Positions 7,198 to 17,313 of a DNA stretch of 63,064 nt are shown one piece after another. The notes under the pieces were generated by a model. The model saw only the letters and a program-made list of their open reading frames with translations, did no database searches and was not told where the DNA came from. The position numbers and the translations under genes were made by a program. This stretch comes from Halorientalis persicus (GTDB lineage Archaea > Halobacteriota > Halobacteria > Halobacteriales > Haloarculaceae), in NCBI RefSeq assembly GCF_900110215.1, contig NZ_FOCX01000024.1, positions 1 to 63,064 of the forward strand, in the 5' to 3' direction. Positions within the stretch are counted from its first letter, which is position 1, and each line of letters begins with the position of its first letter.

Positions 7198-9311
7198 TAG
7201 TCACTCACCTCGCGCGGCGTCGCGGGCGCCTGCTGACACAGTGTTTCCAGGAGTTCCACCTCCTGCTGCATCGACTCATCATCCACAGCCGCCATCTCAT
7301 CTGCGAGGTAGCTGCGAAGCTGGTCGAACCGCTCAGTATATCGATCAGGAACGACCAACGGCACGGACTCGCGCTCGTGCTGGCCGCGCTGGTCGGGGAG
7401 CAACCAGTCGTCGACGCCAGTCGCGGCGTCAGCGCGGTCGTGGAGGTCAGCTGCCCACGTCCGGAGTTCGCGAGCGTACCTGGCCAGCGCGACGGCCTTC
7501 CGGACGCCCTCATGGGCGTATGTACCGGACTCGTCGGGAACGTCGACGGTGACGCGCTCGGTGTACTCACCACCGTCCCGTTCCGTCCACGAGGCGACCA
7601 GATCGAGATCGGCGTCCGAGCTCGTCTGCTCGAGGCGGACGAGGATGACGCCGCCCCGAGCTTCGCCATCCTGCTTTGCGGAGGGAAACAGCGTCCCGAC
7701 ATGCATCAGGCGGTCGGTCGCGGCGTCCGCGGACGGCGATCCGTGAACCGCCTCGATCTCGTAGCCATCTGAGTCGAGGTCGAGGTTCAGGTCGTACACC
7801 AGCGGGGTGACCATGTAGTCGAACTCCTCCCCCAGACGACGCTCGAACTCTGCGGCCGAGTGGATGAAGTAGTGGTTCGCCCCACGGATGCTCGACAAGG
7901 TGTCCGCCAGCTCCGCATTCGCGTCCAGCCCCATGCCAATGAACGTCGTGTGGACACCCTCGGCGGCCGCGTCCGCGAACAGTTGCGTGAGTTCGCTGTC
8001 CCCCGTCGTCCCCGTGTTTGGCATCATATCGGTCATGAAGACGACACGGCGCTCGACGTCAGGACTGGGCGTCCCGCCGACCAACATGTCGACGGCCGCC
8101 TCGAACCCGTCCGCGAGGTTCGTACTGCCGCCAGCAGCGATCTCGCGGATGTGGCGACGGATCGCAGGCATATCCGTCGTTCCGACATCACGGAGAGGTT
8201 TCGCGACGTGGGCGCGGTGGTTGTAGAGGACGACGCCCAGGCGGTCCTCATCGTGGAGCTGCTCGGTAAGCGCGCACAGCGACTGGGTCGCCGCTTCGAG
8301 TTTCGTCGCCGCATCATCCTCGGCCTCGCGCTTGCGCCCGTGTTCGTCGTAGTAGTACGCGTCGAAGGAGCTGTCCATCGACCCGGAGACGTCGAGGACG
8401 GCGACGAGATCCAGCCGCGGCCGTTCGAACTCGTCGACCGAGAGCGTCGAGTCCAGCCCCACCGACAGGTAGCGCTCGGTCTCCCCACTGATCGGGTGGT
8501 CGCTCGCGGCAGCCGCGTAGCGCGGCGCGAACAGGGCGTCCGATTCGGTCCGCGTCCCCGTCTCGAAGTGATAGTCGTAGAACAGCCCCTCGTCGCTGAT
8601 CGCCTCCGGCTGTGGCGTATACCCGTTCGCGACGTTTTCCCGAAAGTTGGCCACGTCTTTCGCCCCGCCAGCGGCGAGTCCGACTGTCTCCGTGCTCGCC
8701 ATGTCCGCACTTGCTGGCGCCGGTGATGCACTCTCCATCACCTGGTTTTCGAGCATCTGATCGGCCTCGGCGGTCTCCCGAAGTTCGTACGCGTCGACGT
8801 GACGCCCACAGGACTCACAGACGTAATCGGGTGGGGTGACCGACCTGTCGTCATCCATCGGCGTCCAGTCGTCGACGAGCGAGCGGTCCTCCCGAACACG
8901 ACGGACGGTCGCTCTGGCATCGATGATCCCGAACGGTTCGTCGAGAGAGAGCTGTGACGCGGCTTGCGTGACGGCTGCTCCAGCTGCATCGACGACCTGT
9001 CCTGGTCGAAGCCGTCCCTCGCAATCAGGACACTCAGCCCTGATGTCGTCTGCTGAGGTGACAGGGGCAGCGCCCAACAACCCCGAGATGCGGTGGGTTG
9101 CCCCGGTTTTCAGGCCCAGGAGCGCCTCGCTGTCAGGCGTGGCGAGTACCGTGAACTGCTTCCCCGATTGATCGACGACCAGTAAGCGGTGGACGTGTTC
9201 TCCGTCGCAGTCGATGGCTCGCCGGGTGATGAATTCGACTGCGATATCGTGACGCTTCCCGTCCTCTATGTCCGCGTACATCGTATCCATGGTGTCTGTG
9301 TGGCGTGCCAT
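7197..9311 (-). CDS. Zinc-ribbon / von Willebrand factor A domain protein
   Basis: A 704-residue protein. Residues ~15-190 form an OB-like region with two CxxC pairs (CPDC, CESC) consistent with one zinc ribbon. Around residue 305 is DVSGSMDSS, a complete MIDAS motif (DxSxS) of a VWA domain, with the downstream MIDAS partners GGSTNL and MTDMMPN. The C-terminal part is beta-rich. VWA domains mediate metal-dependent protein binding and often pair with AAA ATPases or HEAT scaffolds. The ATG at 9311 is preferred to an upstream TTG (9326). This is the first gene of a five-gene operon; the promoter region 9312-9629 is shared with the divergent ATPase gene. No signal peptide is visible, so it is probably cytoplasmic. 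Confidence 0.75.
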   Translation of the reverse strand: MARHTDTMDTMYADIEDGKRHDIAVEFITRRAIDCDGEHVHRLLVVDQSGKQFTVLATPDSEALLGLKTGATHRISGLLGAAPVTSADDIRAECPDCEGRLRPGQVVDAAGAAVTQAASQLSLDEPFGIIDARATVRRVREDRSLVDDWTPMDDDRSVTPPDYVCESCGRHVDAYELRETAEADQMLENQVMESASPAPASADMASTETVGLAAGGAKDVANFRENVANGYTPQPEAISDEGLFYDYHFETGTRTESDALFAPRYAAAASDHPISGETERYLSVGLDSTLSVDEFERPRLDLVAVLDVSGSMDSSFDAYYYDEHGRKREAEDDAATKLEAATQSLCALTEQLHDEDRLGVVLYNHRAHVAKPLRDVGTTDMPAIRRHIREIAAGGSTNLADGFEAAVDMLVGGTPSPDVERRVVFMTDMMPNTGTTGDSELTQLFADAAAEGVHTTFIGMGLDANAELADTLSSIRGANHYFIHSAAEFERRLGEEFDYMVTPLVYDLNLDLDSDGYEIEAVHGSPSADAATDRLMHVGTLFPSAKQDGEARGGVILVRLEQTSSDADLDLVASWTERDGGEYTERVTVDVPDESGTYAHEGVRKAVALARYARELRTWAADLHDRADAATGVDDWLLPDQRGQHERESVPLVVPDRYTERFDQLRSYLADEMAAVDDESMQQEVELLETLCQQAPATPREVSD

Positions 9312-9393
9312 TCCCCGGACAGCCAACGGGTGGTTGACGACAGTGTGTGCGCTCGCCCCGGAAACGAAGGGGGAGAAACCATCATTACGATGC

Positions 9394-9424
9394 GTCTTTA
9401 TCCACCTTCACACTCATTAGTGTG
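9394..9424 (-). promoter_or_regulatory. Putative promoter and small palindrome for the VWA operon
   Basis: In the 318-base divergent spacer (9312-9629) the minus strand has a TATA-like GGATAAAG (about 9396-9403), placed about 85-90 bases before the VWA ATG. Just upstream is the palindrome CACACTCATTAGTGTG (9409-9424, 6-base arms). A regulator binding there could block or recruit TBP/TFB. The rest of the spacer holds no gene. Confidence 0.4.
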
Positions 9425-9629
9425 CGCTAAGATGTGATAAATGCTTCGCCAATGAGCAAGATGGAGCAGATATTAGAGAACAAAGACTCATCGTAGTGTT
9501 CCTTATATCGTCCCTGGTGGAGTATCATACTCTAGAAGATGGATTATGAGTATGTAACCACCGCTACACTGTTGGGTATTGAGTCGAAACAATCATTGCG
9601 AAGGAGGTCATGAGTTAGTCAACAAACCC

Positions 9630-11195
9630 ATGCCTATCGACGCTGGTGACGCTCTCGTTCGGGCGCTTCACGACCATAATCCGTGGTGGGAACACGGGAC
9701 AGAAGCATTCTCACTCCCGGCACGGCAAAAGAGCGATTTCTATCATCTCGCCCGTCCCGACGAGTCCGGCAGCCAGTTCGAGGACCAACCGCTTCTCGGC
9801 CTCGTTGGACGACGGGGCGTCGGGAAAACCACGCTCCTCCACCAGTTCATTCACCATCGCATCGAGACTGGCGACGATCCGGAACGATTCCTCTATCTTC
9901 CATTCGACGCCGATCCGCTCTACCAACTCCAATCGGACGAACAGCTGCGACGCGCAGTTCGGTACTACGAGAGCAGGGTTCTCGGCCGCATCGAAGCAGA
10001 CCACCCACACTTCATCCTAATCGACGATGTTCACCAGATCGAGCATCCGAACAAGCCGACCATCGACGGGTGGGGCGTCCCCGTCGCAGAATTGCTCGAG
10101 GACGTCCCGGGACGACACGTCGTCTTGACCGCCAGCGCCGGCATTCAAGTCGAACGGGAACTCGAAAGCGTCGCGATGCCGGCCGAAGACTACGATATCC
10201 AGCCCATTCTCCCTGAGAAGTTCCGGGACTACCTCTTCACGCTGTATCCAGATCTTGAAGAAGAAGACACTCGCGTGAGCCCCACCTCTCTGCGAACCGG
10301 GGAGAACAGCCTGCCAGCGGCTCTCCAGAGTGGCGAGATCGAGTCACTCGTCGCAGAGCTTCGACAGAAGTACGAGAAGGTTGCAGACGTCGAACGACGC
10401 ATCCAGTCACAAGTCGTCGACTACCTCGCGATGGGCGGGACCATCAGCTACGACCTTGACGGCGCCGCCGAGTCGGCAGCGGACCTGACGATGGATGACT
10501 ACGCGCAGCTGCGCGAGGACGTTCGCGATGCCCTCTACCAGGAGGTTCCCGGCTTCGAATCGATTCAGACGATCGCAGATCTTGAACGCCTCTGCGCGCT
10601 CGCCGCCCGAAACCGGGGGGCTGAACCGTTCCGGTATCAGGATCTCGTCGAACTGTTCGACGTCGACCGGCGGACGATCGCCGATAGCTATCTTCCCGCG
10701 CTGGCAGAGCTGTACCTGTTGACCGGCGTTACCGAGTACGACAATAGCCGCCCCCGGTCGGTGCGACTCTACCTCCGTGACACAGGGCTGGTGACCGCGC
10801 TCGCCGACGGCGACGCCTCGACCGTCCGCAACGATTTTGACCGCGAGGCCGACCTAGCCCGCGTCGCGGCGTTCGACCACACGATGCGGTTCGCCTATGG
10901 GATCAACGCCATCCAGGGCAATGACGAGACGCCCACCGTCCAGTACTGGCGTGGGCGAGAGGGTGAGGTCGACTTCGTCTTCGAGGTGGACGGAACCCCT
11001 GTCCCGATCGGGCTAGCGTATCAGTCACGCGAGCGTGAGGAGTCACTCGAAGCCGTTCGAGAATTCAAAGAAGCGTACGACGTGCCACTTGGATTCATCC
11101 TCGCTGGTGATACGGTTCGAGGCAGACAACCTATTGAGGATCTCGGAGAGGGAATCATCCAACTTCCGTACTGGTTGTACTTGCTCCTATGCTAG
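9630..11195 (+). CDS. AAA ATPase of the DUF4143 type (ATPase plus PD-(D/E)XK-like C-terminus)
   Basis: The 521-residue protein has Walker A GRRGVGKTTLL, Walker B HFILIDDVHQIE and an arginine-rich region after it, then a helical wHTH-like segment (FRYQDLVELFDVDRRTIADSYLPAL). Near the end is YWRGREGEVDFVFEVDG...PIGLAYQ, the nuclease-like signature of the DUF4143 domain. Such ATPases are widespread in archaea and are often linked to mobile elements or defence, with no settled function. The start is set at the ATG at 9630; a strong GGAGGT (9603-9608) lies upstream, followed first by an out-of-frame ATGAGTTAG. It is divergent from the VWA operon and upstream of the large helicase. Confidence 0.75.
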   Translation: MPIDAGDALVRALHDHNPWWEHGTEAFSLPARQKSDFYHLARPDESGSQFEDQPLLGLVGRRGVGKTTLLHQFIHHRIETGDDPERFLYLPFDADPLYQLQSDEQLRRAVRYYESRVLGRIEADHPHFILIDDVHQIEHPNKPTIDGWGVPVAELLEDVPGRHVVLTASAGIQVERELESVAMPAEDYDIQPILPEKFRDYLFTLYPDLEEEDTRVSPTSLRTGENSLPAALQSGEIESLVAELRQKYEKVADVERRIQSQVVDYLAMGGTISYDLDGAAESAADLTMDDYAQLREDVRDALYQEVPGFESIQTIADLERLCALAARNRGAEPFRYQDLVELFDVDRRTIADSYLPALAELYLLTGVTEYDNSRPRSVRLYLRDTGLVTALADGDASTVRNDFDREADLARVAAFDHTMRFAYGINAIQGNDETPTVQYWRGREGEVDFVFEVDGTPVPIGLAYQSREREESLEAVREFKEAYDVPLGFILAGDTVRGRQPIEDLGEGIIQLPYWLYLLLC

Positions 11196-11344
11196 GTCGC
11201 TACCTAATCGGTTGTGAGAACGGAACGAGGGACCTGTCGGTTGCCGCCCCTGATGGAAGTCGTGATGGGGCGAGGTACCGGGAGACGACAAAGCGTGTTC
11301 CTCACGAAAACATTCATACGATTGATAGGGAATAGGTGAGACGA

Positions 11345-14300
11345 ATGGGTGGACTGGTTGATTACGACTACGACTTTTTCGACGAATACCAGTCCGACGT
11401 CCTCGCTGATCTTCCGTCCATAGAGCAACTCATTCGATTAGATGATGAGGTCGCAAATAAGGTCACGATGCCCCGATATGAGGGGCCTGTTGATCCGATC
11501 GAATGGAAATTCTTAGAAAAATATTACAGCAGCTTATTTGCAGACTTCATTACGGACCGCATTCAAGGCATCGTCGATACGGAACCCATCGAGACGAATC
11601 GAGACAGATTCCACGGATTCCGAGAGGACATTGTATCGTTAAATCAGAACCTCCCCGCACAGCGGTCAGCGCAAACAGGTGTGATTTCGAAGCCTGCAGA
11701 AACGGTCCTTCTCAAACGACTGCGACAGCTTGGCTTCGATCCGAGTGCGCTAGACGTCTCTCATATTGGGAGTGGTGGCGGTCTCTATCTGTTGGAGCTG
11801 TTCGTGACCGCCGCCCAGCAAGAAGCACTGTCAGATTCAGAACTCCTGACAGCCCTCCTTGACGAAGCCGATTCGCTGGGCAGCATGAGTAAAGATGCGG
11901 CCATGTCCCGCCTGCATCGGCCTGTCCTGATGGTCTCCCTCTGGGATAACCAAGAAGAAGGCCTCAACAAGTGGCTGGACAACGGCCGACACGGAATTCT
12001 CGAGATGGCGACGGCCACAGGGAAAACGGTGGCTGGAATCGCCGCCATCGCCGAATGCTGCGGCGTCCTTCCGGAGGACCCCGACCACGAACCACGAACT
12101 GACGACGCGAAAATCATGATCGTCGCCCATTCGAATGCGATCCTCAAGCAGTGGGAGCAGGAGATACAGGAGAAGCTTGGCCTCCCGATGCCTGCCGGAC
12201 AGACGGGTGAACAGGCAGACCGCGTATCGTTTAGTAGTGGAGAAGTGGAGTTCTATACTGCACAGTCCCTCCTGCCACGATACGACCGTGATCTCGCCGA
12301 CCAGTACGATCTCGTCATCTACGACGAAGTACACCACTACTCTAATTTAGATGGGTACGGGGCTGCCATCGACAGACCAAACTATCGGGCTGCGATGGGC
12401 CTTTCAGCAACGATCGGCGACGACGGTGAGCTGAAACGAGAGCAGCTTACCGAGCTGTTGGGTGATGTCGTCCACACGTATGGGGTCGAGGACGCTCGTC
12501 GCGACGGAATTATACCCGAATTCGACTGGACTGTACACCCAACGCCGCTCGACCCTTACGAACGGGAAGAATGGGATGAGGCAACAGAGTCGATCTCCGA
12601 CCAATTCAAGCACATCCGGCGGTCGACAGCAACCAAGCGGATTCTCAAACAGATTCCTGTCCCGTTTACCGAACTCGAAGACCTCGGGGACTTCATTCGC
12701 GCACACGAGGCTGCGTCGATGGTCTTCGACGACGAGGACATACCCGATGAATGGTCGAACCTCCAGGCGACGATTCATTCGCGAACCTGGATCCGCCACC
12801 GATCACAGCCGAAGATCGAAGAGGCAATCGAACTGGCGAAGGACTATCTCGAAGACCCAGACCAGCCTGTCAAGCTCGTCATCTTCGCGATGGACATCGA
12901 CACGGCTGACGAAATCGCAGACCAACTCGGGGAGGTGTCCGATCACGTCTATCGGGCACACAGCCAGCTTGAGACCTCCTCCAAGAAGAACAACGAGACG
13001 GTCCAACGTAACATCAACAAGTTCGGGAAATGCGAGAATGGCGTACTCGTCTCTCCTAAGATGCTGGACGAGGGGATTGACGTCCCGGATGCGGAAGTCG
13101 GCATCAACGTCGCGGGGACCAAAACGAAGCTTCAGCTCGTACAGCGGATGGGACGGGTCCTCCGCAAACACGGCGATCAGCGGCCCCACTTCCACCATTT
13201 CATCGCCATGCCCGACGAGAACTACATTGCGGGGCTGGACTCGAAGGAGTATGTGCAGGAGCTCAACTGGGTTCGGGAGCTGGGGGAGACGATTGGGGTG
13301 CAGCCGATCATCGAGGAGGCCGGCGTCGACGCCGAGTTGCTGGAACGCGCCGAGCAGCGGGGACACGAACTCTGGGCCCGAGATCTGCTTGAGGATCTCG
13401 AGGTAGAGACCGTTCAGGGGAACGTCAATCTGGAACAGTTGCTTGATGAACTGACCGTCGAAGCGACAGAAATTCTGCTGGATGAGTTATGGCTGGAGGG
13501 GGAACGAGTGGCGCAGGATGACTGGGAAGCCGCGATGGAAACACTCCGTGACTCGGAAGCCCTCTCCGTCGAAGGCCTCCAGCGCGTCTGGTGGCTTTTC
13601 CCCATCTATCGAGAGCGACCGACGGAGTTGGACGAGCTATTGACAGCGTCGTTAAGCGCGCTCTCTGAGGAGGCGTCGTCGGGTCAGCAGTCACAAGAAG
13701 GAGCAACCGCCAACCAAGAAGGAACACCGACCGACGGCGAGTCAGCTGATGAGAGCACAAGTGGGGAGAGCGATACACCGGAGCAGAAGTCACCATCGTC
13801 GACGTCAGAAGACGACGAATCACATGAAGAGACAACTTCGTCTCAAGGCCCTGATTCGCCGGAGCCACCCAGTTCTGAATCGACAGAAACCGAGTCGGAT
13901 CCACAGGTTCCTGAGATCGAGGAGGAGGCTGGCAGCGATGAGGCGGTTGGGAGTGCCAGCGTGTTTGACGTGCTGGGAGTGGGTGAGCCGCCCAGCGCTA
14001 TTTCGAGACGGCTGCAAGTCGACCCTGACACAGACGCATCCCTCGACGAAACCCTCCTGACGAGCACGGGCGACGGTGGCCTCTTCTCGACAGGCTATCT
14101 ACACCAGCGATCGCTCCAAACCTACCTGCTGAATGGCGAAGAGGTAATCTTCCTGCTGGCATCGAAGCGCCAAGCTCCGGACTATACCGGCCAGCAGCTG
14201 CCAGATCTAAACGGGTATCGGGCGATTACTGTAATCACCCCCACGCGGGTGCTCTGCGTCATCGGGAATGATCCTGAAAATCAAGCGATCCAGATACGGC

Positions 14301-16138
14301 ACGAGGACGTCACGAGTGTCGATGTTCAGCAGGCCGGCCAACTCTTCTGGAAGCATCGCACAATCCGAATCCAGACGGACGACCAGACGCTCACAATCCC
14401 CGACGGTACCGATACCGATCTCGAAGCTGTTGCGAGATACGTTCGCATCGCTGCGTACGAGGAACGGTGTGCCGCAGGCGAGCGGCTCCTCGAATGCTGC
14501 GACGTCGTCGCGACTAGTAACGGGTTCACTACAGTTGAGGGCGTATTGGACGCAGCCAAGAGACAGTTCCAATCCGCTGTTGAATGGGGCGAGCGATACG
14601 ATCTCGATACAGCGAGGGCGGAAGCCGGTGTGGAGTTCACCAACACCTGCCTCGAGAGAGCTGATCGGCAGGTAGAATTCGAGGAATCGCTCACAGAGGC
14701 TCAGCGACTCGTGAGTGATGCGCGCACAGCCTCGATAAACGGCGAGGAAGATCGGGCACAGCAGCAGTACCGTGAGGCGAAGTCGAAGCTTGAGGCGGTA
14801 CTGTCCGCCTCAGATGAGAAACCGAATTCCTCGGTGGTGGAAGCCAAACAACTCCATGCGAAACTTGAGGAGGCTCTTGCGGCGGAACGCGACAGCAGTG
14901 GGACAGAGGAGAAATCGAGTCCTGAGACCGAGACAGCGACCGCTGAGCAGTCAACGGGAAGTGATAATCACCAACCCACGCAGGACGATCTCATCGACGA
15001 GCTCCAGACCTTGACAGAGGACCTCGGTGGCGCCCCAAAGGCACCCGAGATGGACGATCAAGGATCGTACTCGACTCACGAGTATTATCGGGAGTTCGGA
15101 TCGTGGAACGATGCACTGGACGCTGCCGGTATCGATCGCAGGGAGTCGCTTCTCACTGAACTGGAGCGTGTTGCTGCTGAAATCGGAGAGGTTCCGTCGA
15201 CCACTCAGATCGACGAACACAGTCGATACAGCTCCGGAATGTATGCCGACGAGTTTGGGACGATAACTGCAGCACGCGAAGCCGCTGACTTCGCCAGCGG
15301 TGAAGATTCCGAACAGGCATCGCAAGCCCACGATTCGACCGATGAACCCCACGGTCAGCCTGACGACAGCGCCACGTCGCCCACCCCAGATTCTGGACCA
15401 TCCCGGCAGGCACTCATCGACGAGATTCAGCGTCTTGATGACGGTGAGAACCTCGTGCCGTACGCGTCGGAGATGGATTCTGACGGCGCGTACAAATCGT
15501 ATGACTGTCTCCAAGAATTCGGCTCGTGGGATGAAGCGCTGGAAGCTGCGGGGATCGACAAGCGAGAGCGACTCCTTGAGGAACTCCGACGTGTTCGTGA
15601 CGAACTCGGACATATGCCGAAAACGACGGAGATGAACCATCACGGGCGAGTCTCCGCGGGAATGTACTCCAACTTCTTTGGATCGTGGACGGAAGCAACC
15701 TCCCTGATTGATGCGAGCGAAGAGTCGACTAACGAGACGACTGAGTCCGATCTATCTCCCGATACCAGAGAGGAATCAAATTCATCGCCCGTATTGAATG
15801 GTGACAGAGATTCCGTTCTCACCTGGGAGGATATCCCCGGGAACAGTCGGCTTCCGTCTTCGATCGCAGTTCAGGTGAAAGAGAAGAAACGGACCCGGTC
15901 AGATCGTGTAGATGGCCGGTATCTGGTCGCCGATCTCAACGGCAAAGAGTTCGAGCTCAAAGTCTGGCAAAAACACGGGCTCGAGATTGAGTGGGAAGTC
16001 GATACCTGGTATATCCTGCGTGAGGCCAGAGGGACAGTCTGGGAGAGCGATGGCGAGGTACACCGACTACTCGATAGCACGAGAGACCTTACGGCGATCG
16101 AATGTGGATCAGAGCCACCGGTAGAAGCGAAATCGTGA
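11345..16138 (+). CDS. Giant SF2 helicase with PH-like domain and homing-endonuclease-associated repeats
   Basis: A 1597-residue multidomain protein. SF2 helicase core: Walker A MATATGKTVAG (about 225), DEVHHY (about 328), LSATIGDD (about 355), and motif VI QRMGRVLRKH (about 600). An acidic, Ser/Gln-rich linker follows (about 765-870). Next is a beta-rich segment (about 905-1040) resembling a bacterial PH domain, a helical stretch, then four repeats (about 1215-1315 and 1355-1455) of the pattern ELxRLxxxLGxxPxxxEMD...YREFGSWxxALxAAGI, as in homing-endonuclease-associated DNA-binding repeats. The last ~100 residues are beta-rich. The ATG at 11345 follows GGTGAG. It is 37 bases upstream of a CoiA-like nuclease, suggesting a helicase-nuclease unit, probably in defence or DNA processing. 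Confidence 0.75.
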   Translation: MGGLVDYDYDFFDEYQSDVLADLPSIEQLIRLDDEVANKVTMPRYEGPVDPIEWKFLEKYYSSLFADFITDRIQGIVDTEPIETNRDRFHGFREDIVSLNQNLPAQRSAQTGVISKPAETVLLKRLRQLGFDPSALDVSHIGSGGGLYLLELFVTAAQQEALSDSELLTALLDEADSLGSMSKDAAMSRLHRPVLMVSLWDNQEEGLNKWLDNGRHGILEMATATGKTVAGIAAIAECCGVLPEDPDHEPRTDDAKIMIVAHSNAILKQWEQEIQEKLGLPMPAGQTGEQADRVSFSSGEVEFYTAQSLLPRYDRDLADQYDLVIYDEVHHYSNLDGYGAAIDRPNYRAAMGLSATIGDDGELKREQLTELLGDVVHTYGVEDARRDGIIPEFDWTVHPTPLDPYEREEWDEATESISDQFKHIRRSTATKRILKQIPVPFTELEDLGDFIRAHEAASMVFDDEDIPDEWSNLQATIHSRTWIRHRSQPKIEEAIELAKDYLEDPDQPVKLVIFAMDIDTADEIADQLGEVSDHVYRAHSQLETSSKKNNETVQRNINKFGKCENGVLVSPKMLDEGIDVPDAEVGINVAGTKTKLQLVQRMGRVLRKHGDQRPHFHHFIAMPDENYIAGLDSKEYVQELNWVRELGETIGVQPIIEEAGVDAELLERAEQRGHELWARDLLEDLEVETVQGNVNLEQLLDELTVEATEILLDELWLEGERVAQDDWEAAMETLRDSEALSVEGLQRVWWLFPIYRERPTELDELLTASLSALSEEASSGQQSQEGATANQEGTPTDGESADESTSGESDTPEQKSPSSTSEDDESHEETTSSQGPDSPEPPSSESTETESDPQVPEIEEEAGSDEAVGSASVFDVLGVGEPPSAISRRLQVDPDTDASLDETLLTSTGDGGLFSTGYLHQRSLQTYLLNGEEVIFLLASKRQAPDYTGQQLPDLNGYRAITVITPTRVLCVIGNDPENQAIQIRHEDVTSVDVQQAGQLFWKHRTIRIQTDDQTLTIPDGTDTDLEAVARYVRIAAYEERCAAGERLLECCDVVATSNGFTTVEGVLDAAKRQFQSAVEWGERYDLDTARAEAGVEFTNTCLERADRQVEFEESLTEAQRLVSDARTASINGEEDRAQQQYREAKSKLEAVLSASDEKPNSSVVEAKQLHAKLEEALAAERDSSGTEEKSSPETETATAEQSTGSDNHQPTQDDLIDELQTLTEDLGGAPKAPEMDDQGSYSTHEYYREFGSWNDALDAAGIDRRESLLTELERVAAEIGEVPSTTQIDEHSRYSSGMYADEFGTITAAREAADFASGEDSEQASQAHDSTDEPHGQPDDSATSPTPDSGPSRQALIDEIQRLDDGENLVPYASEMDSDGAYKSYDCLQEFGSWDEALEAAGIDKRERLLEELRRVRDELGHMPKTTEMNHHGRVSAGMYSNFFGSWTEATSLIDASEESTNETTESDLSPDTREESNSSPVLNGDRDSVLTWEDIPGNSRLPSSIAVQVKEKKRTRSDRVDGRYLVADLNGKEFELKVWQKHGLEIEWEVDTWYILREARGTVWESDGEVHRLLDSTRDLTAIECGSEPPVEAKS

Positions 16139-16174
16139 CTGGAGTGAGTTAGGGAGGTAAATAACTCAACAAAT

Positions 16175-17293
16175 ATGCCATATCTTGGACTGTCTGACGG
16201 TGACGAGGTACTCCCTCCACAGGTCCCGGACGGATCGACAGTTGCGTGTCCAGTTTGCGGCGAGGAGATGTCAGTGGTCCGGTCCTACAACCGCGGGAGC
16301 ACGTTCGTCTCTCGGCACTTCAGTCACAAGGGCGGCGGGAAAGGAGATGGCAGCGGAGCCGGTAGTGGTGATGGTGACTGCCCAGGGGAGTCCGAAATCC
16401 ATCACAAGATGAAGGCCATCGCATACGCGCGCCTGGAAAACGACTACCCGGAGGCGACTATTGAACTCGAGTCCGACCTCGAGGGACGCATTCCTGACGT
16501 GCTATTGGAATTCCCCGAGCCGTGTGATCCATACGGCAAGGGAATTGCAGTTGAAGCCCAGTACCGGAATAAGGGAAAAGACAAGGAAGCAGTCGTAGCG
16601 CACTATCTTGATCGGGAGTACAGCGTTGCCTGGCTCGAGGAAGACGACTTTACGACTCACGATGTTGACCTCTCCGGCATTCTCTCGGTGTGGCCGTACG
16701 CCCTCCCGGACCGATACGGGACGGAGGGGTATCCCGACGTGACGCGGTGGCTCTGGCAGAAGAAGAACCCAACTGTAGAGATTGAAGTCCCGATTCCTGC
16801 AGACTACTGGATGTCGTTCGACAAGTCGGGAGTGTGGGTTACTATCGCGGAGAAAAACATCAAGCGACGAGGAAGCGCTCGAATTTCCAGAACGCCAGAC
16901 GGGCATCTAACGTTCTCACTTGGGAAGGCAAAGAGCTGGGGCGAAAGCGAGTCGCTTTCCGTACAGGTTGTTCCTAATGACGTTGTGAAACTCAGGTCCT
17001 TTGCCGATGATTTGGAGCGAAAGGCGTTCGGGGAGGACCGACCGTCACCGGAAGAGTGTGATCCAGAGTGGCATGAACTCAGTAAGAGATGGTTGGAGGG
17101 ATCGCCAACCGTGACGGCATGGATAACAGCTGCACTACCGGACCCAAATGGAGACTCCGATGTCGTGGTGACGCTGTGGAAGAAGCAGAAGGAAACGGAA
17201 CGTGTGGCGATGAAAGTTGAATCGTATGCTGCGGAAAATCTACGCGACCTCGCAGATCTTCTTGACCGAGCCTTCGAGATTGAGAAGAGCTGA
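16175..17293 (+). CDS. CoiA-like nuclease with N-terminal zinc finger
   Basis: The 372-residue protein begins with a CPVCGEEM zinc knuckle followed by SRHFSHKGGG and a Gly-rich loop with a further Cys, then ESEIHHKMKAIAYARLE, GRIPDVLLEF and GKGIAVEAQYRNKGKD. This order (HxxxK helix, (R)xPDV, then E-x-Q) is the restriction-endonuclease-like core of the CoiA family, whose bacterial members act in competence and defence. The C-terminal 170 residues are not recognised. GGGAGGT lies about 17 bases before the ATG. It follows the giant helicase by 37 bases on the same strand and is convergent with the next helicase gene. Confidence 0.65.
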   Translation: MPYLGLSDGDEVLPPQVPDGSTVACPVCGEEMSVVRSYNRGSTFVSRHFSHKGGGKGDGSGAGSGDGDCPGESEIHHKMKAIAYARLENDYPEATIELESDLEGRIPDVLLEFPEPCDPYGKGIAVEAQYRNKGKDKEAVVAHYLDREYSVAWLEEDDFTTHDVDLSGILSVWPYALPDRYGTEGYPDVTRWLWQKKNPTVEIEVPIPADYWMSFDKSGVWVTIAEKNIKRRGSARISRTPDGHLTFSLGKAKSWGESESLSVQVVPNDVVKLRSFADDLERKAFGEDRPSPEECDPEWHELSKRWLEGSPTVTAWITAALPDPNGDSDVVVTLWKKQKETERVAMKVESYAAENLRDLADLLDRAFEIEKS

Positions 17294-17313
17294 GCCCCGC
17301 TAAATTAGTACCC

